Positions 1-6,621 of a stretch of DNA of 9,165 nucleotides are shown piece after piece. Source of the stretch: an uncultured Labedella sp. (GTDB lineage: Bacteria; Actinomycetota; Actinomycetes; Actinomycetales; Microbacteriaceae). A program made the translations under genes and the position numbers. The stretch spans positions 1 to 9,165 of the forward strand of contig CAKTZW010000048.1 of the NCBI GenBank assembly GCA_934636065.1, written 5' to 3'. The notes below the pieces were generated by a model that ran no database searches, had not been told where the DNA came from, and worked only from the letters and a program-made list of their open reading frames with translations. Within the stretch, counting starts at the first letter, position 1, and each line of letters starts with the position of its first letter.

Positions 1-28
1 GCCACACACCTACTGATTCGGGGAACGC

Positions 29-1750
29 GTGGAGAACTGCGGCCTGGCTGTGAGCGGAACCGACGGGGGACCGCTCCTCGCGGCCGTGGCCCTCGTCGCG
101 ATCGGAATCGGCGCGGCCCTCGTGCTGATGGGGCGCCGGCGACGCCGGTCGGCCCTCCTCGCGGCGGCGCCCCTCCTCATCGCCGCGCTCCTCGTGTCGT
201 CCGCCGCCGCACCACCCGCCGCCTCCGCCGCGACGGACGAGTGCCCGGTCACGGCCCCCACGAGCGCCCCCACGACGTCGCCGACGGGCGGCCCGGTGGA
301 CTTCCAGCCGGGCGCTGCGTGGATCGGCGACGACTACTTCCCGCTCGACGGCAACGGCGGGTACGACGTCCAGCACTACGCCATCGACCTCTCCTACAAC
401 CCCGCGAGCGACGAGCTCGCCGGCTCGGTCACGATCACCGCCGTCGCCACCCAGAACCTGTCGGCGTTCAACCTCGACTTCGACACGCGCGACGTCGACG
501 GCACCGACGCGATCGTCATCGGCGCCGTGACCGTGAATGGCGCCTCCGCCGACTGGAGCCTCGCGACCACGCAGATCAGCGCCGAGACCGGTCAGCCCCA
601 GGCCGAGGGCAGCGACGACGCGAACGCGACTCCCCCGCGCACCGAGGTGACGGTGGTGCCCGCGCAAGGAATCCCAGCAGGCGCGACGATCACCACGACC
701 GTGGCCTACTCCGGAGTGCCGATCACGATCGACGACGCGTTCGGCCCGGCCGGGGTGTTCCACACCGAGACGGGCGCCGTGATCGTCGGGCAGCCGCGCG
801 TGGCCGCGACGTGGTTCCCGTCGAACGACCATCCCTCGGACAAGGCCACCTTCAGCACCCGGATGACCGTGCCGAGCGGACTCGAGGTCGTCGGCAACGG
901 CCGCCTCGCCGGGCAGACGGACAACGGCGCGACGACGACGTGGGACTGGGAGATGGATGCGCCGATGGCGACCTACCTCGCCACGGCGACCGTCGGCGAG
1001 TACCTCATCTCCGAGCAGGACGTCGACGGCATCGCCTACTACAACGCCATCGACGCGACCCTCTTCGACAGGGAGGCGGACGGCGGGGGCGCGACCGTCG
1101 GCGAGGTCGCGACCACGATCTTCGAATCGGAACCCGAGGTCATCGACTTCCTCGAGCAGTCCTTCGGCCCGTACCCGTTCGCGGAGGCCGGTGGCATCGC
1201 GATCGGCTACATCGGCCCGGACGAGGACCTGCCCTACGCGCTCGAGAACCAGACCCGCCCCATCTACCCGGCGTGGGCGTTCCCGGCGGACGCCGACGCG
1301 TCCGTCGTCGTGCACGAGCTCGCCCACCAGTGGTACGGCGACAGCGTCGCGATGGCCCGCTGGTCCGACATCTGGCTCAACGAGGGCTTCGCGACCTACG
1401 CCGAGTGGCTGTGGTCGGAGAGCCAGGGCGGACCCACGCCGCAGGAGACCTTCGACGACTTCTACGCGAACGCCGACGACGAGTTCTGGGCGACGGTCGT
1501 CGCCGACCCGGGCGCGGCCGGGATCTTCGACGCCCCCGTGTACTACCGCGGAGCCATGGCGCTGCACGCGCTGCGCACGGAGGTCGGGGACGACGCGTTC
1601 TTCGCGATCATCCAGGGCTGGGCGGCCGACAACGCGGGCGGAGCCGCGACGACGGAGCAGTTCATCGAGTACGCGCAGCAGGTGTCGGGCCAGGACCTCT
1701 CGACCCTCTTCGACGGGTGGATCTTCACCCCGTCGAAGCCCGCGCTGTAG
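29..1750 (+). CDS. Secreted M1-family zinc metallopeptidase (aminopeptidase N-like)
   Basis: A 573-residue protein with the gluzincin signature HELAH at residues 429-433 and the third zinc ligand E452 in NEGFA, the exact HExxH-x18-E spacing of M1 peptidases. A GAMEN-like substrate motif (YALEN, 403-407) and the family tyrosine in YYRGA (Y505) are present, so the active site looks intact. The N-terminal beta domain starts near residue 100 (DDYFPLDGNGGYDVQHY). There is no C-terminal helical domain, so this is the short bacterial form. The N-terminus is odd: residues 6-10 read LAVSG, followed by a hydrophobic segment (15-33), RRRRR (36-40), a second hydrophobic segment (42-58) and an ASA cleavage-like site near 67. 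GTG at 29 is chosen because GGGG lies 5 nt upstream and an in-frame stop is at 14-16. ATG at 128 would leave an ordinary signal peptide and is the main alternative. It probably trims peptides outside the membrane. Family call is firm; start is moderate. Confidence 0.9.
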   Translation: MENCGLAVSGTDGGPLLAAVALVAIGIGAALVLMGRRRRRSALLAAAPLLIAALLVSSAAAPPAASAATDECPVTAPTSAPTTSPTGGPVDFQPGAAWIGDDYFPLDGNGGYDVQHYAIDLSYNPASDELAGSVTITAVATQNLSAFNLDFDTRDVDGTDAIVIGAVTVNGASADWSLATTQISAETGQPQAEGSDDANATPPRTEVTVVPAQGIPAGATITTTVAYSGVPITIDDAFGPAGVFHTETGAVIVGQPRVAATWFPSNDHPSDKATFSTRMTVPSGLEVVGNGRLAGQTDNGATTTWDWEMDAPMATYLATATVGEYLISEQDVDGIAYYNAIDATLFDREADGGGATVGEVATTIFESEPEVIDFLEQSFGPYPFAEAGGIAIGYIGPDEDLPYALENQTRPIYPAWAFPADADASVVVHELAHQWYGDSVAMARWSDIWLNEGFATYAEWLWSESQGGPTPQETFDDFYANADDEFWATVVADPGAAGIFDAPVYYRGAMALHALRTEVGDDAFFAIIQGWAADNAGGAATTEQFIEYAQQVSGQDLSTLFDGWIFTPSKPAL

Positions 1751-1776
1751 GCGCCGGCGGTCACTCGGGGAGCGGG
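1742..1776. repeat. Left 35-nt direct repeat flanking the fic cassette
   Basis: It matches 3132-3166 at 33 of 35 positions; the 25 nt at 1748-1772 are identical to 3138-3162. It overlaps the last codons of the peptidase (Ala-Leu-stop). On the - strand it carries a copy of the glycosylase C-terminal codons (Pro-Leu-Pro-Glu-stop) with no glycosylase body behind them. Confidence 0.85.
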
Positions 1777-1805
1777 CGCAGGGCCGAGCGAGATCGCCAG
1801 GACTA

Positions 1806-2942
1806 TCACGGCGCATCGTCGCGAAGGATGCGCGGAAGGAACCCGAGCTCGTCGAGTTGACGAACTAACACCTGCCCGAGGACGTCGTTGAGTAGGTTGA
1901 GCCGGTATTGGCGAGCGTTGGGTCGAATCGCAACGAGGAGTTCTCGGTCAAGCATGCTGCGGATGGCGTGTGACCGTTGAGATGGAGTGCCCGGAAAGGC
2001 CTCTTCCAGGTCACCGGCCCGAACGAACGTCTTCTCGAGCACGATTTCTAGAGCACGCCGCTCCTGAACCGATATAAATCCCGACCGTGCCGCTTGGTGG
2101 ATCGCTGGCAGAATCAGCCGCGTGCGGACGAACATGAAGTCCTGAAGCTCGGACAGTCGCTCCAAGTCCTCATGAATTCCCCTCACGAAGAATGTGCACC
2201 ACGTGACCGTTCCGTCGTTCGTCAGACTGTCGGCCGCCGACAACGCGTTGTAATAGCCGTCCCGATCATTCCCGAAAACCGCCGTCGGATTGACTGTTCG
2301 CAGTCCCACAGGGCTCACGAAACCGTGCCGGCGAAGCATGGCGTAGGAAAGGAGTCGGGAGACACGCCCGTTTCCATTGCGAAACGGGTGCACCCAGAGG
2401 AAGCGGTGATGCGCGATTGCAACGTGAATCATCTGTTGCGACGTCTCCATGTGCCGGTTGGCGAAGTCGAGCCATTCCGACATCTCGGCATGCAGGTAGA
2501 CATGTGACGGGGGCTGGTGTGCGGACTTCGAGATGGAGACATCAACTCTCCGGTACTGGCCGGGCGTCGGGTCACCCTCACGTGTGAGACCAGCGACCGA
2601 CAAGCGATGGAGTTCTCGGACTGTCCTATGGGTGAGCGCTTCGCCGTCCGGCAAATTGTCGATATAGGACATCGCCTCGACGATATTGTTGATCTCTTGT
2701 TCGCTCTCCGACTTGTGTGGCCTCGTCATCGCTCGAACAGCGTCGTAAACGGTAGTGCGGTTGCCCTCGATTCGAGCAGACACGACACTCATCAGGACTT
2801 GAAACAAGTTGTGCAACGCCACGAAGTAGACGGCGGGCGTAGAGGCATTGACTCCGTAGTTTCCGCGGAGACGCTCAAGATCGAAAGCTCGCGCGATGAG
2901 TTCTGAGTCGAACGCTACGGTGGGGTACGAATATTTATGCAT
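1806..2942 (-). CDS. fic: Fic family protein (probable AMP-transferase), class II, with C-terminal winged helix
   Basis: From the ATG at 2942 the protein has 378 residues. It carries the full Fic catalytic motif HPFRNGNGRVSR (H185-R196), with the catalytic histidine and the phosphate-binding GNGR. A beta-hairpin flap precedes it (GQYRRVDVSIS...HQPP). Residues 55-60 read SARIEG, matching the inhibitory helix motif (S/T)xxxE(G/N) ahead of the Fic fold, which makes it class II: E59 should block productive ATP binding, so no separate antitoxin is needed, and none is seen. Residues about 286-347 look like a winged helix. Fic enzymes usually transfer AMP from ATP to a hydroxyl side chain of a target protein; the target here is unknown. 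A TTG at 2987 would add 15 residues, but neither start has a clear ribosome site, and the TTG sits inside a palindrome. Lower GC than its neighbours and flanking repeats suggest transfer. Confidence 0.9.
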   Translation of the reverse strand: MHKYSYPTVAFDSELIARAFDLERLRGNYGVNASTPAVYFVALHNLFQVLMSVVSARIEGNRTTVYDAVRAMTRPHKSESEQEINNIVEAMSYIDNLPDGEALTHRTVRELHRLSVAGLTREGDPTPGQYRRVDVSISKSAHQPPSHVYLHAEMSEWLDFANRHMETSQQMIHVAIAHHRFLWVHPFRNGNGRVSRLLSYAMLRRHGFVSPVGLRTVNPTAVFGNDRDGYYNALSAADSLTNDGTVTWCTFFVRGIHEDLERLSELQDFMFVRTRLILPAIHQAARSGFISVQERRALEIVLEKTFVRAGDLEEAFPGTPSQRSHAIRSMLDRELLVAIRPNARQYRLNLLNDVLGQVLVRQLDELGFLPRILRDDAP

Positions 2943-2985
2943 CGCTGGAACCCGATTTCGTACGCGATAGTGTCTGATTTGTCGC

Positions 2986-3007
2986 AATCACTGATTTATC
3001 AATGATT
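2986..3007. promoter_or_regulatory. Palindromic site upstream of fic, possible operator
   Basis: The sequence AATCACTGATT (2986-2996) is a perfect 5+1+5 palindrome, and a further half-site AATGATT follows at 3001-3007. It lies 44-65 nt upstream of the ATG start in AT-rich DNA. An 11-nt direct repeat, TGATTTGTCGC, flanks it at 2975-2985 and 3028-3038. The winged helix of the Fic protein makes autoregulation conceivable, but that is inference; no convincing -35/-10 pair was found. Confidence 0.3.
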
Positions 3008-3131
3008 GGAGAACTATATCGGCCTCTTGATTTGTCGCGGGCTCTTTCAACATTTGTTCCTTCGAGCCTGTATGGGTGGACACCACTTCGATGCCGTCGC
3101 TCAGTTCGACGAGCCCTCCACCCGCGCCCCG

Positions 3132-3166
3132 GCGCTCTAGGCGCCGGCGGTCACTCGGGGAGTGGG
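3132..3166. repeat. Right 35-nt direct repeat flanking the fic cassette
   Basis: Partner of 1742-1776. It contains the true last codons of the glycosylase gene on the - strand (VPLPE-stop, 3151-3165). On the + strand it contains an Ala-Leu-stop preceded by a high-GC stretch that reads FDEPSTRAPAL, which may be a gene-end remnant. The two mismatches with the left copy are at 3137 and 3163. Confidence 0.85.
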
Positions 3167-3978
3167 ACCCCCCCGGTCTGGCAGCCGGGGCAGTACTGGG
3201 CGCCTCCCTTGGAGCCCGGGACGTCGTGGACGGTGCCTCCGCACACGGGGCACCGTTCGCCGGTGCGGCCGTGCACGGCCATCGCGGCGACCTTCGCGGC
3301 CTTCAGCTCCGACGGCGGCACGTCGCGCCGAGCGGCGAACGCGGTGCCGAGGACCTCGCGGATCGCGACGTACAGGCGTTCCCGCTCGGCGTCGTCGAGA
3401 GTCGAGGCGTGCACGACCGGCGAGAGCCGCGCCGCGTGGAGGATCTCGTCGGAGTAGGCGTTTCCGATGCCCGAGAGCGTCTCCTGCTCCTGCAGGAGCG
3501 CCTTGAGCTGCTTGCGGCGACCGCCGACGATGCGGGCGAGCACGTCCGGCGTGAAGGCGTCGGAGAGCGGGTCAGATCCGAGCTTCGCCACCGACGAGAC
3601 CTCCGACGGGTCGTCGACGACGGAGATCCCGAGCGACAACCACTCGCCGGCATCGGTCACAGCGAGTTCCGCGCCGCCCTCGAAGACGATACGGGCGATC
3701 ACCGGCGCGGCGTCGGCGCCCGGCTCCGATCCATCGGTCCAACGCGCCCACCCGGCGCGACCGAAGCTGAGCAGGAGGCGCGGCCCATCGGTGTCGAGGC
3801 TGAGGTGCTTCCCGAAGCGCCTCACTCCCGTGACCGTGCGCCCTTCCAACTCGCGAAGCGGCCGGTCGCGCGTCTTGAGGGCGCGGAACTCGTCGAGATC
3901 GAGGGAGCCGATGCGTCGTCCTACCGCGTGCGAGCGGAGGAATTCTGCGAGTGCGTCGACCTCGGGGGACTCAGGCAT
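3151..3978 (-). CDS. Fpg/Nei family DNA glycosylase (MutM-like bifunctional glycosylase/AP lyase)
   Basis: This 275-residue protein begins MPESPEV, giving the catalytic N-terminal proline (P2) and E3 after Met removal. K57 in RRFGKHL corresponds to the catalytic-site lysine of MutM. The helix-two-turn-helix DNA-binding segment is at about 158-187 (LLQEQETLSGIGNAYSDEIL). A C-terminal zinc finger has C243, C246, C263 and C266 (C-x2-C-x16-C-x2-C), then QTGG. It should excise oxidised bases and nick the abasic site in base-excision repair. AGGA lies 7 nt before the ATG. The zinc-finger position that is Arg258 in E. coli MutM appears to be Gly258, with Lys257 just before it; the QTGG ending recalls an actinobacterial subfamily, so exact lesion preference is uncertain. 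It may be co-transcribed with the upstream epimerase gene (64-nt gap). Confidence 0.9.
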   Translation of the reverse strand: MPESPEVDALAEFLRSHAVGRRIGSLDLDEFRALKTRDRPLRELEGRTVTGVRRFGKHLSLDTDGPRLLLSFGRAGWARWTDGSEPGADAAPVIARIVFEGGAELAVTDAGEWLSLGISVVDDPSEVSSVAKLGSDPLSDAFTPDVLARIVGGRRKQLKALLQEQETLSGIGNAYSDEILHAARLSPVVHASTLDDAERERLYVAIREVLGTAFAARRDVPPSELKAAKVAAMAVHGRTGERCPVCGGTVHDVPGSKGGAQYCPGCQTGGVPLPE

Positions 3979-4042
3979 GCGCACATCCTGCCATTGGGCG
4001 ATTCGATTCTCGACTCGTGGACGTGGTGCCGCTCCGTCGCCC

Positions 4043-5038
4043 CTACACCGAGGCGGCGTGGGCAGCCAGGCGGTCGAAGAGCTCGTCGAGTTCGGGGTCG
4101 ACCTGCTGGAGCTCAGGGTGTGCCTCGTAGTGGGCCAGAATCCGACGGGCGCCCTCGTCGAAGGTGATCGTCGTGCGGAACTCCGGCGACAACTCGCGCA
4201 CCCTCGTCGCGTCGAACACGACCGAGTGGGCCTTGTCGCCCAACAGACCGGGGCCGAGGTCTGGCGCTGCCGCCGCGATCGTGTCGCTCGCGACGTGGAC
4301 CAGGGCGGGGGCGTCCACCCCCGCCGCGTCGGCGAGCCAGCGGTAGATCTGGTCCCACGTGGGCGCATGCGAGCCGGTGATCGTGAACGCCTCGCCGATC
4401 GCCGCGGGATTGCCGAGCAGCCCCGTGAAGCCGACCGCGAAATCGTCGCTGTGGGTGAGCGTCCACAGGCTGCTGCCGTCTCCGTGCACGATGACGGGCC
4501 GGCCCGCGCGCATCCGCGCGATATCGGTCCAGCCGCCGAGCGTGGGCAGCAGCGTGTCGTCGTAGGTATGCGACGGGCGCACGATGGTCACGGGCAGCCC
4601 GCGCTCGCGGTGGGCCGAGATCAGCAGGTCCTCGCACGCGATCTTGTCCCGCGAGTACTGCCAGAACGGGTTCCGGAGCGGAGTCGACTCGGTGATCGGC
4701 AGGCGGCGCGGCGGCTTCTCGTACGCCGAGGCCGAGCTGATGAAGATGTACTGACCGGCGCGCTCACCGACCGTCGAGAGGACCGTCTCGAGGTGCTCGG
4801 GCACGAAGGAGAGGAAGTCGGCCACGACATCGAACGGACGTTCTCCGACGGCTGCGACGACCGCGTCCGCGTCTCGGACATCGGCCCGGAGTTCGCGCAC
4901 GCCGTCGGGAAGAGCGCGGGTGCTCCGTCCGCGATTCAGGACGGACACGTCATGCCTAGCCGCCACCGCCGCGCGGACGCACGCGGTGCTGATCACGCCG
5001 GATCCGCCGATGAACAGGATGCGTCGTCGCAGAGTCAT
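4043..5038 (-). CDS. NAD-dependent epimerase/dehydratase-like extended SDR protein
   Basis: This 331-residue protein opens with a Rossmann fold: strand ILFIGG and the glycine-rich turn GGSGVIS (11-17), followed by VSVLNRG, where the second strand would contact the nucleotide. The SDR catalytic elements are the serine-rich strand ISSASAY (100-106) and YSRDK (Y128, K132), preceded by a TESTPLRNPF segment typical of extended SDRs. The C-terminal half (TIVRPSHTYD, WTLTHSDDFAVGF, EAFTITG) fits the sugar-nucleotide epimerase/reductase fold. It is probably a cytosolic oxidoreductase on a sugar or similar substrate, which cannot be named. ATG at 5038 is chosen because the Rossmann strand begins at residue 7 and AGGG lies 8 nt upstream; longer in-frame starts would run through the tRNA gene. 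That AGGG also lies in TAGGGT, which could be a -10 element. Confidence 0.85.
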   Translation of the reverse strand: MTLRRRILFIGGSGVISTACVRAAVAARHDVSVLNRGRSTRALPDGVRELRADVRDADAVVAAVGERPFDVVADFLSFVPEHLETVLSTVGERAGQYIFISSASAYEKPPRRLPITESTPLRNPFWQYSRDKIACEDLLISAHRERGLPVTIVRPSHTYDDTLLPTLGGWTDIARMRAGRPVIVHGDGSSLWTLTHSDDFAVGFTGLLGNPAAIGEAFTITGSHAPTWDQIYRWLADAAGVDAPALVHVASDTIAAAAPDLGPGLLGDKAHSVVFDATRVRELSPEFRTTITFDEGARRILAHYEAHPELQQVDPELDELFDRLAAHAASV

Positions 5039-5100
5039 GCGATCGACCCTAGCCGCGCCGGCCACCCCGGACCAGGGGCCTCGACATCCACAAGACGATG

Positions 5101-5155
5101 CACGGCAGAGAGCCGTCGACCCCGAACAATCGAACCACGGCAGAGAGCCGTTGAC
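5101..5155. repeat. Two direct copies of a 20-nt hairpin-forming repeat
   Basis: Copies at 5101-5120 and 5136-5155 differ at one base (5117 C, 5152 T). Each contains ACGGC-AGAGA-GCCGT, a 5-bp stem with a 5-nt loop. They lie between the 3' end of tRNA-Ser(GCT) and the epimerase start, so they would be read as the 3' trailer of the tRNA. There is no T-run, so simple intrinsic termination is not supported. Confidence 0.7.
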
Positions 5156-5169
5156 TCTCATAAACAGAG

Positions 5170-5258
5170 CGGAGACGGAGGGATTTGAACCCTCGGTCCC
5201 CATCAGGGGACTCCACCTTAGCAGGGTGGTGCACTCGGCCGGACTATGCGACGTCTCC
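5170..5258 (-). tRNA. tRNA-Ser, anticodon GCT
   Basis: The acceptor stem GGAGACG/CGTCTCC pairs fully over 7 bp (5258-5252 with 5177-5171). The anticodon stem CCACC/GGTGG encloses loop CTGCTAA with anticodon GCT at 5222-5220, reading AGC and AGU. A long variable arm (GTCCCC-TGAT-GGGGAC) marks it as class II serine. The T arm has stem GAGGG and loop TTCAAAT. The discriminator base is G (5170), as expected for serine tRNAs, and CCA is not encoded. Confidence 0.96.
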
Positions 5259-5260
5259 AT

Positions 5261-5283
5261 GTGCGCCGACCGGGCCGACGCAC
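5261..5283 (-). other. Hairpin in the 5' leader of tRNA-Ser(GCT)
   Basis: The - strand sequence from GTGCGTCGGC to GTCGGCGCAC folds into a stem of about 10 bp (with G-U pairs) and a 3-nt loop. It ends 2 nt before the mature tRNA 5' end and begins at the start site predicted from the promoter, so nearly the whole leader would be this hairpin. Confidence 0.55.
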
Positions 5284-5290
5284 GGACTCC

Positions 5291-5319
5291 AGCATAACGG
5301 ACGCGCGGTGCGCACCCAA
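5291..5319 (-). promoter_or_regulatory. Likely vegetative promoter of tRNA-Ser(GCT)
   Basis: TTGGGT (5319-5314) and TATGCT (5296-5291) are spaced by exactly 17 bp, a good fit to -35/-10 elements of the main sigma factor. Transcription would begin near 5284, about 26 nt before the mature tRNA. It lies just past the LCP stop codon at 5347. Confidence 0.5.
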
Positions 5320-5346
5320 CCAGCCCGTCGACACCCGGCCGGTGCG

Positions 5347-6609
5347 TCAGTTGCCGACGACGCAGCCCTCTTGCGCGGCGGACTGGCCGACGAGGCCCTC
5401 GATGACGCCGGTCGTCGGCGGTGGGGTCGTCGCGGTTCCAGCGGACGGCGGCGTGACCGGGGTCTCAGATCCCTCGCCCTCACCGCCGGCGTCCGGCGTC
5501 TCCGCACCGGTGTCCTCGACGCCGACACGACGGGCGTCCGGGTCGGACGAGAACGGCTGGTCGGCCGCGATCGCGGCCATCAGCTGCTCGGCGGTCTCCG
5601 TCTGCGGCACTACGCGGTTCGGGTCGGACGCAGCCGCACCGACCGGGTACTGCACGAGCTGGATGTTCTCGAGGTCGAGGTTCCGCACCGTGAGCGCCAT
5701 GGAGATCATCGTGTTGATGTTCGCCAGGTTCGACGACAGCGAGACGCTCGACGCCGCGACCTTCGCGATCCCGTACAGCTTCGTCACGTCGCCGAGGGTG
5801 CCGTCGCTCTTGAGCTTCTTCACGAGCGACGACATGTACATCTGCTGCAGCGCGATCCGGGAGAGGTCGCTGCCGTCGCCGACGGCCTTGCGCGTGCGAA
5901 GGAACTGCAGGGCCTGCTGCCCCTGTACGGTGCTGACGCCCGCGGGGAGATCGAGCCCGGAGTAGCGGTCGAAGATCGGCTCCTGCAGGCACACCTCGAC
6001 GCCGCCGATCGCGTTCGTCATCTGCACCACGGAGCCGAACGTGAACTGGGCGGCGAACTCGATGTCGATGCCGGTGAGGTCGGCGACGGTCGCCACAGCG
6101 CACGCGAGCCCGCCCTTCGGGAACGCGCTGTTGATCATCCCCGCATACTCGGCCGATCGCACCTCCCCCGTCTCGACGTCGGTGCACTCGGGGATCGGGA
6201 TCACGAGGTCGCGCGGGAAGCTCACGACAACGGCGCTCTGGTGGTCGTCCGCGACGTGGACGAGCAGGTTGACGTCGTTGAGTGCGATGTCGCGATCGCC
6301 GTAGACCGCTGCGTTCTGGTTCGCGTCGTTGTCCGCCCCGATGACGAGCATGTCGAAGCCGCCCTCGAACTCACCGATGCCCGAGGGCCGATCGGGCGCG
6401 TCGTCACCCGGCCGAGAGATGTCGACCGAGTTGCCGCTGATGCCCGAGCTGATGTCCCAGATCGCGTAGGCGGCGACGGACGCGCCGCTCACGAGCACGA
6501 CGGCGAGGACGATCGCGAGCCCGCGGAGGAGAGCGCCGACGGGGCCGCGCCGGTGACCGCGCGCATGACGGGTCGCGGTCGGCTCGGGGCTTCGGGTCGA
6601 ACGGGCCAT
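5347..6609 (-). CDS. LytR-CpsA-Psr (LCP) family cell-wall glycopolymer ligase, downstream paralogue
   Basis: A 420-residue protein with a basic N-terminus, one membrane helix (about 27-49, AIVLAVVLVSGASVAAYAIW) and an extracellular LCP domain. Motifs seen: NDV (D112), SFPRD (R133, D134), NAIGGVEV (199-206), FLRTR (R238, R240) and SDLSR...Q (R251, Q255). LCP proteins transfer glycopolymers from undecaprenyl pyrophosphate onto peptidoglycan. The first motif, usually GxDxR, reads GADND (91-95): the arginine kept in the neighbouring paralogue is Asp here, so phosphate handling may differ. Cysteines C142, C170, C207 and C416 match the paralogue one for one, suggesting two disulfides outside the cell. 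A Thr/Pro-rich tail ends in GQSAAQEGCVVGN. It starts 32 nt after the upstream LCP stop, without a Shine-Dalgarno site. Confidence 0.93.
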   Translation of the reverse strand: MARSTRSPEPTATRHARGHRRGPVGALLRGLAIVLAVVLVSGASVAAYAIWDISSGISGNSVDISRPGDDAPDRPSGIGEFEGGFDMLVIGADNDANQNAAVYGDRDIALNDVNLLVHVADDHQSAVVVSFPRDLVIPIPECTDVETGEVRSAEYAGMINSAFPKGGLACAVATVADLTGIDIEFAAQFTFGSVVQMTNAIGGVEVCLQEPIFDRYSGLDLPAGVSTVQGQQALQFLRTRKAVGDGSDLSRIALQQMYMSSLVKKLKSDGTLGDVTKLYGIAKVAASSVSLSSNLANINTMISMALTVRNLDLENIQLVQYPVGAAASDPNRVVPQTETAEQLMAAIAADQPFSSDPDARRVGVEDTGAETPDAGGEGEGSETPVTPPSAGTATTPPPTTGVIEGLVGQSAAQEGCVVGN

Positions 6610-6621
6610 TCGTCGAGTGTA
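6610..6621 (-). promoter_or_regulatory. Possible leaderless-transcript -10 element for the downstream LCP gene
   Basis: TACACT (6621-6616) lies 6 nt before the ATG at 6609, so transcription would begin at or next to the start codon. There is no purine-rich ribosome site in the 32-nt gap, consistent with leaderless translation, which is common in actinobacteria. A good -35 is not visible. Confidence 0.35.

Larger units (their letters stand above)
1742..3166. other. Probable acquired fic cassette between direct repeats
   Basis: About 1.4 kb with visibly lower GC and more AT-rich codons than either side, carrying a single fic gene. Direct repeats at both ends copy the intergenic junction between a + strand gene ending Ala-Leu-stop and the glycosylase ending Pro-Leu-Pro-Glu-stop. 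This fits insertion by recombination at that junction, with duplication of the target or import of a donor copy. No integrase, transposase or terminal inverted repeat is visible, so it is not called an insertion sequence. The AT-rich part fades out at about 3060-3080, before the right repeat. Confidence 0.6.

Noticed and set aside
1751..1805. Terminator between the convergent peptidase and fic genes
   Set aside because: Only a 5-bp GCGCC/GGCGC pairing around a long loop is visible, with no T-run.
3006..3140. A 45-codon + strand frame ending FDEPSTRAPAL-stop
   Set aside because: It mixes AT-rich cassette sequence with a high-GC end and has no ribosome site; at most its last codons are a gene-end remnant.
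3467..5188. Long open frames on the + strand opposite the glycosylase and epimerase genes
   Set aside because: They are arginine-rich, lack any domain, and cover genes with clear motifs on the other strand; high GC creates such frames.
5101..5258. Attachment site for an integrated element at tRNA-Ser(GCT)
   Set aside because: The nearby 20-nt repeats do not copy the tRNA 3' end, and no integrase or second tRNA fragment in the right place is present.
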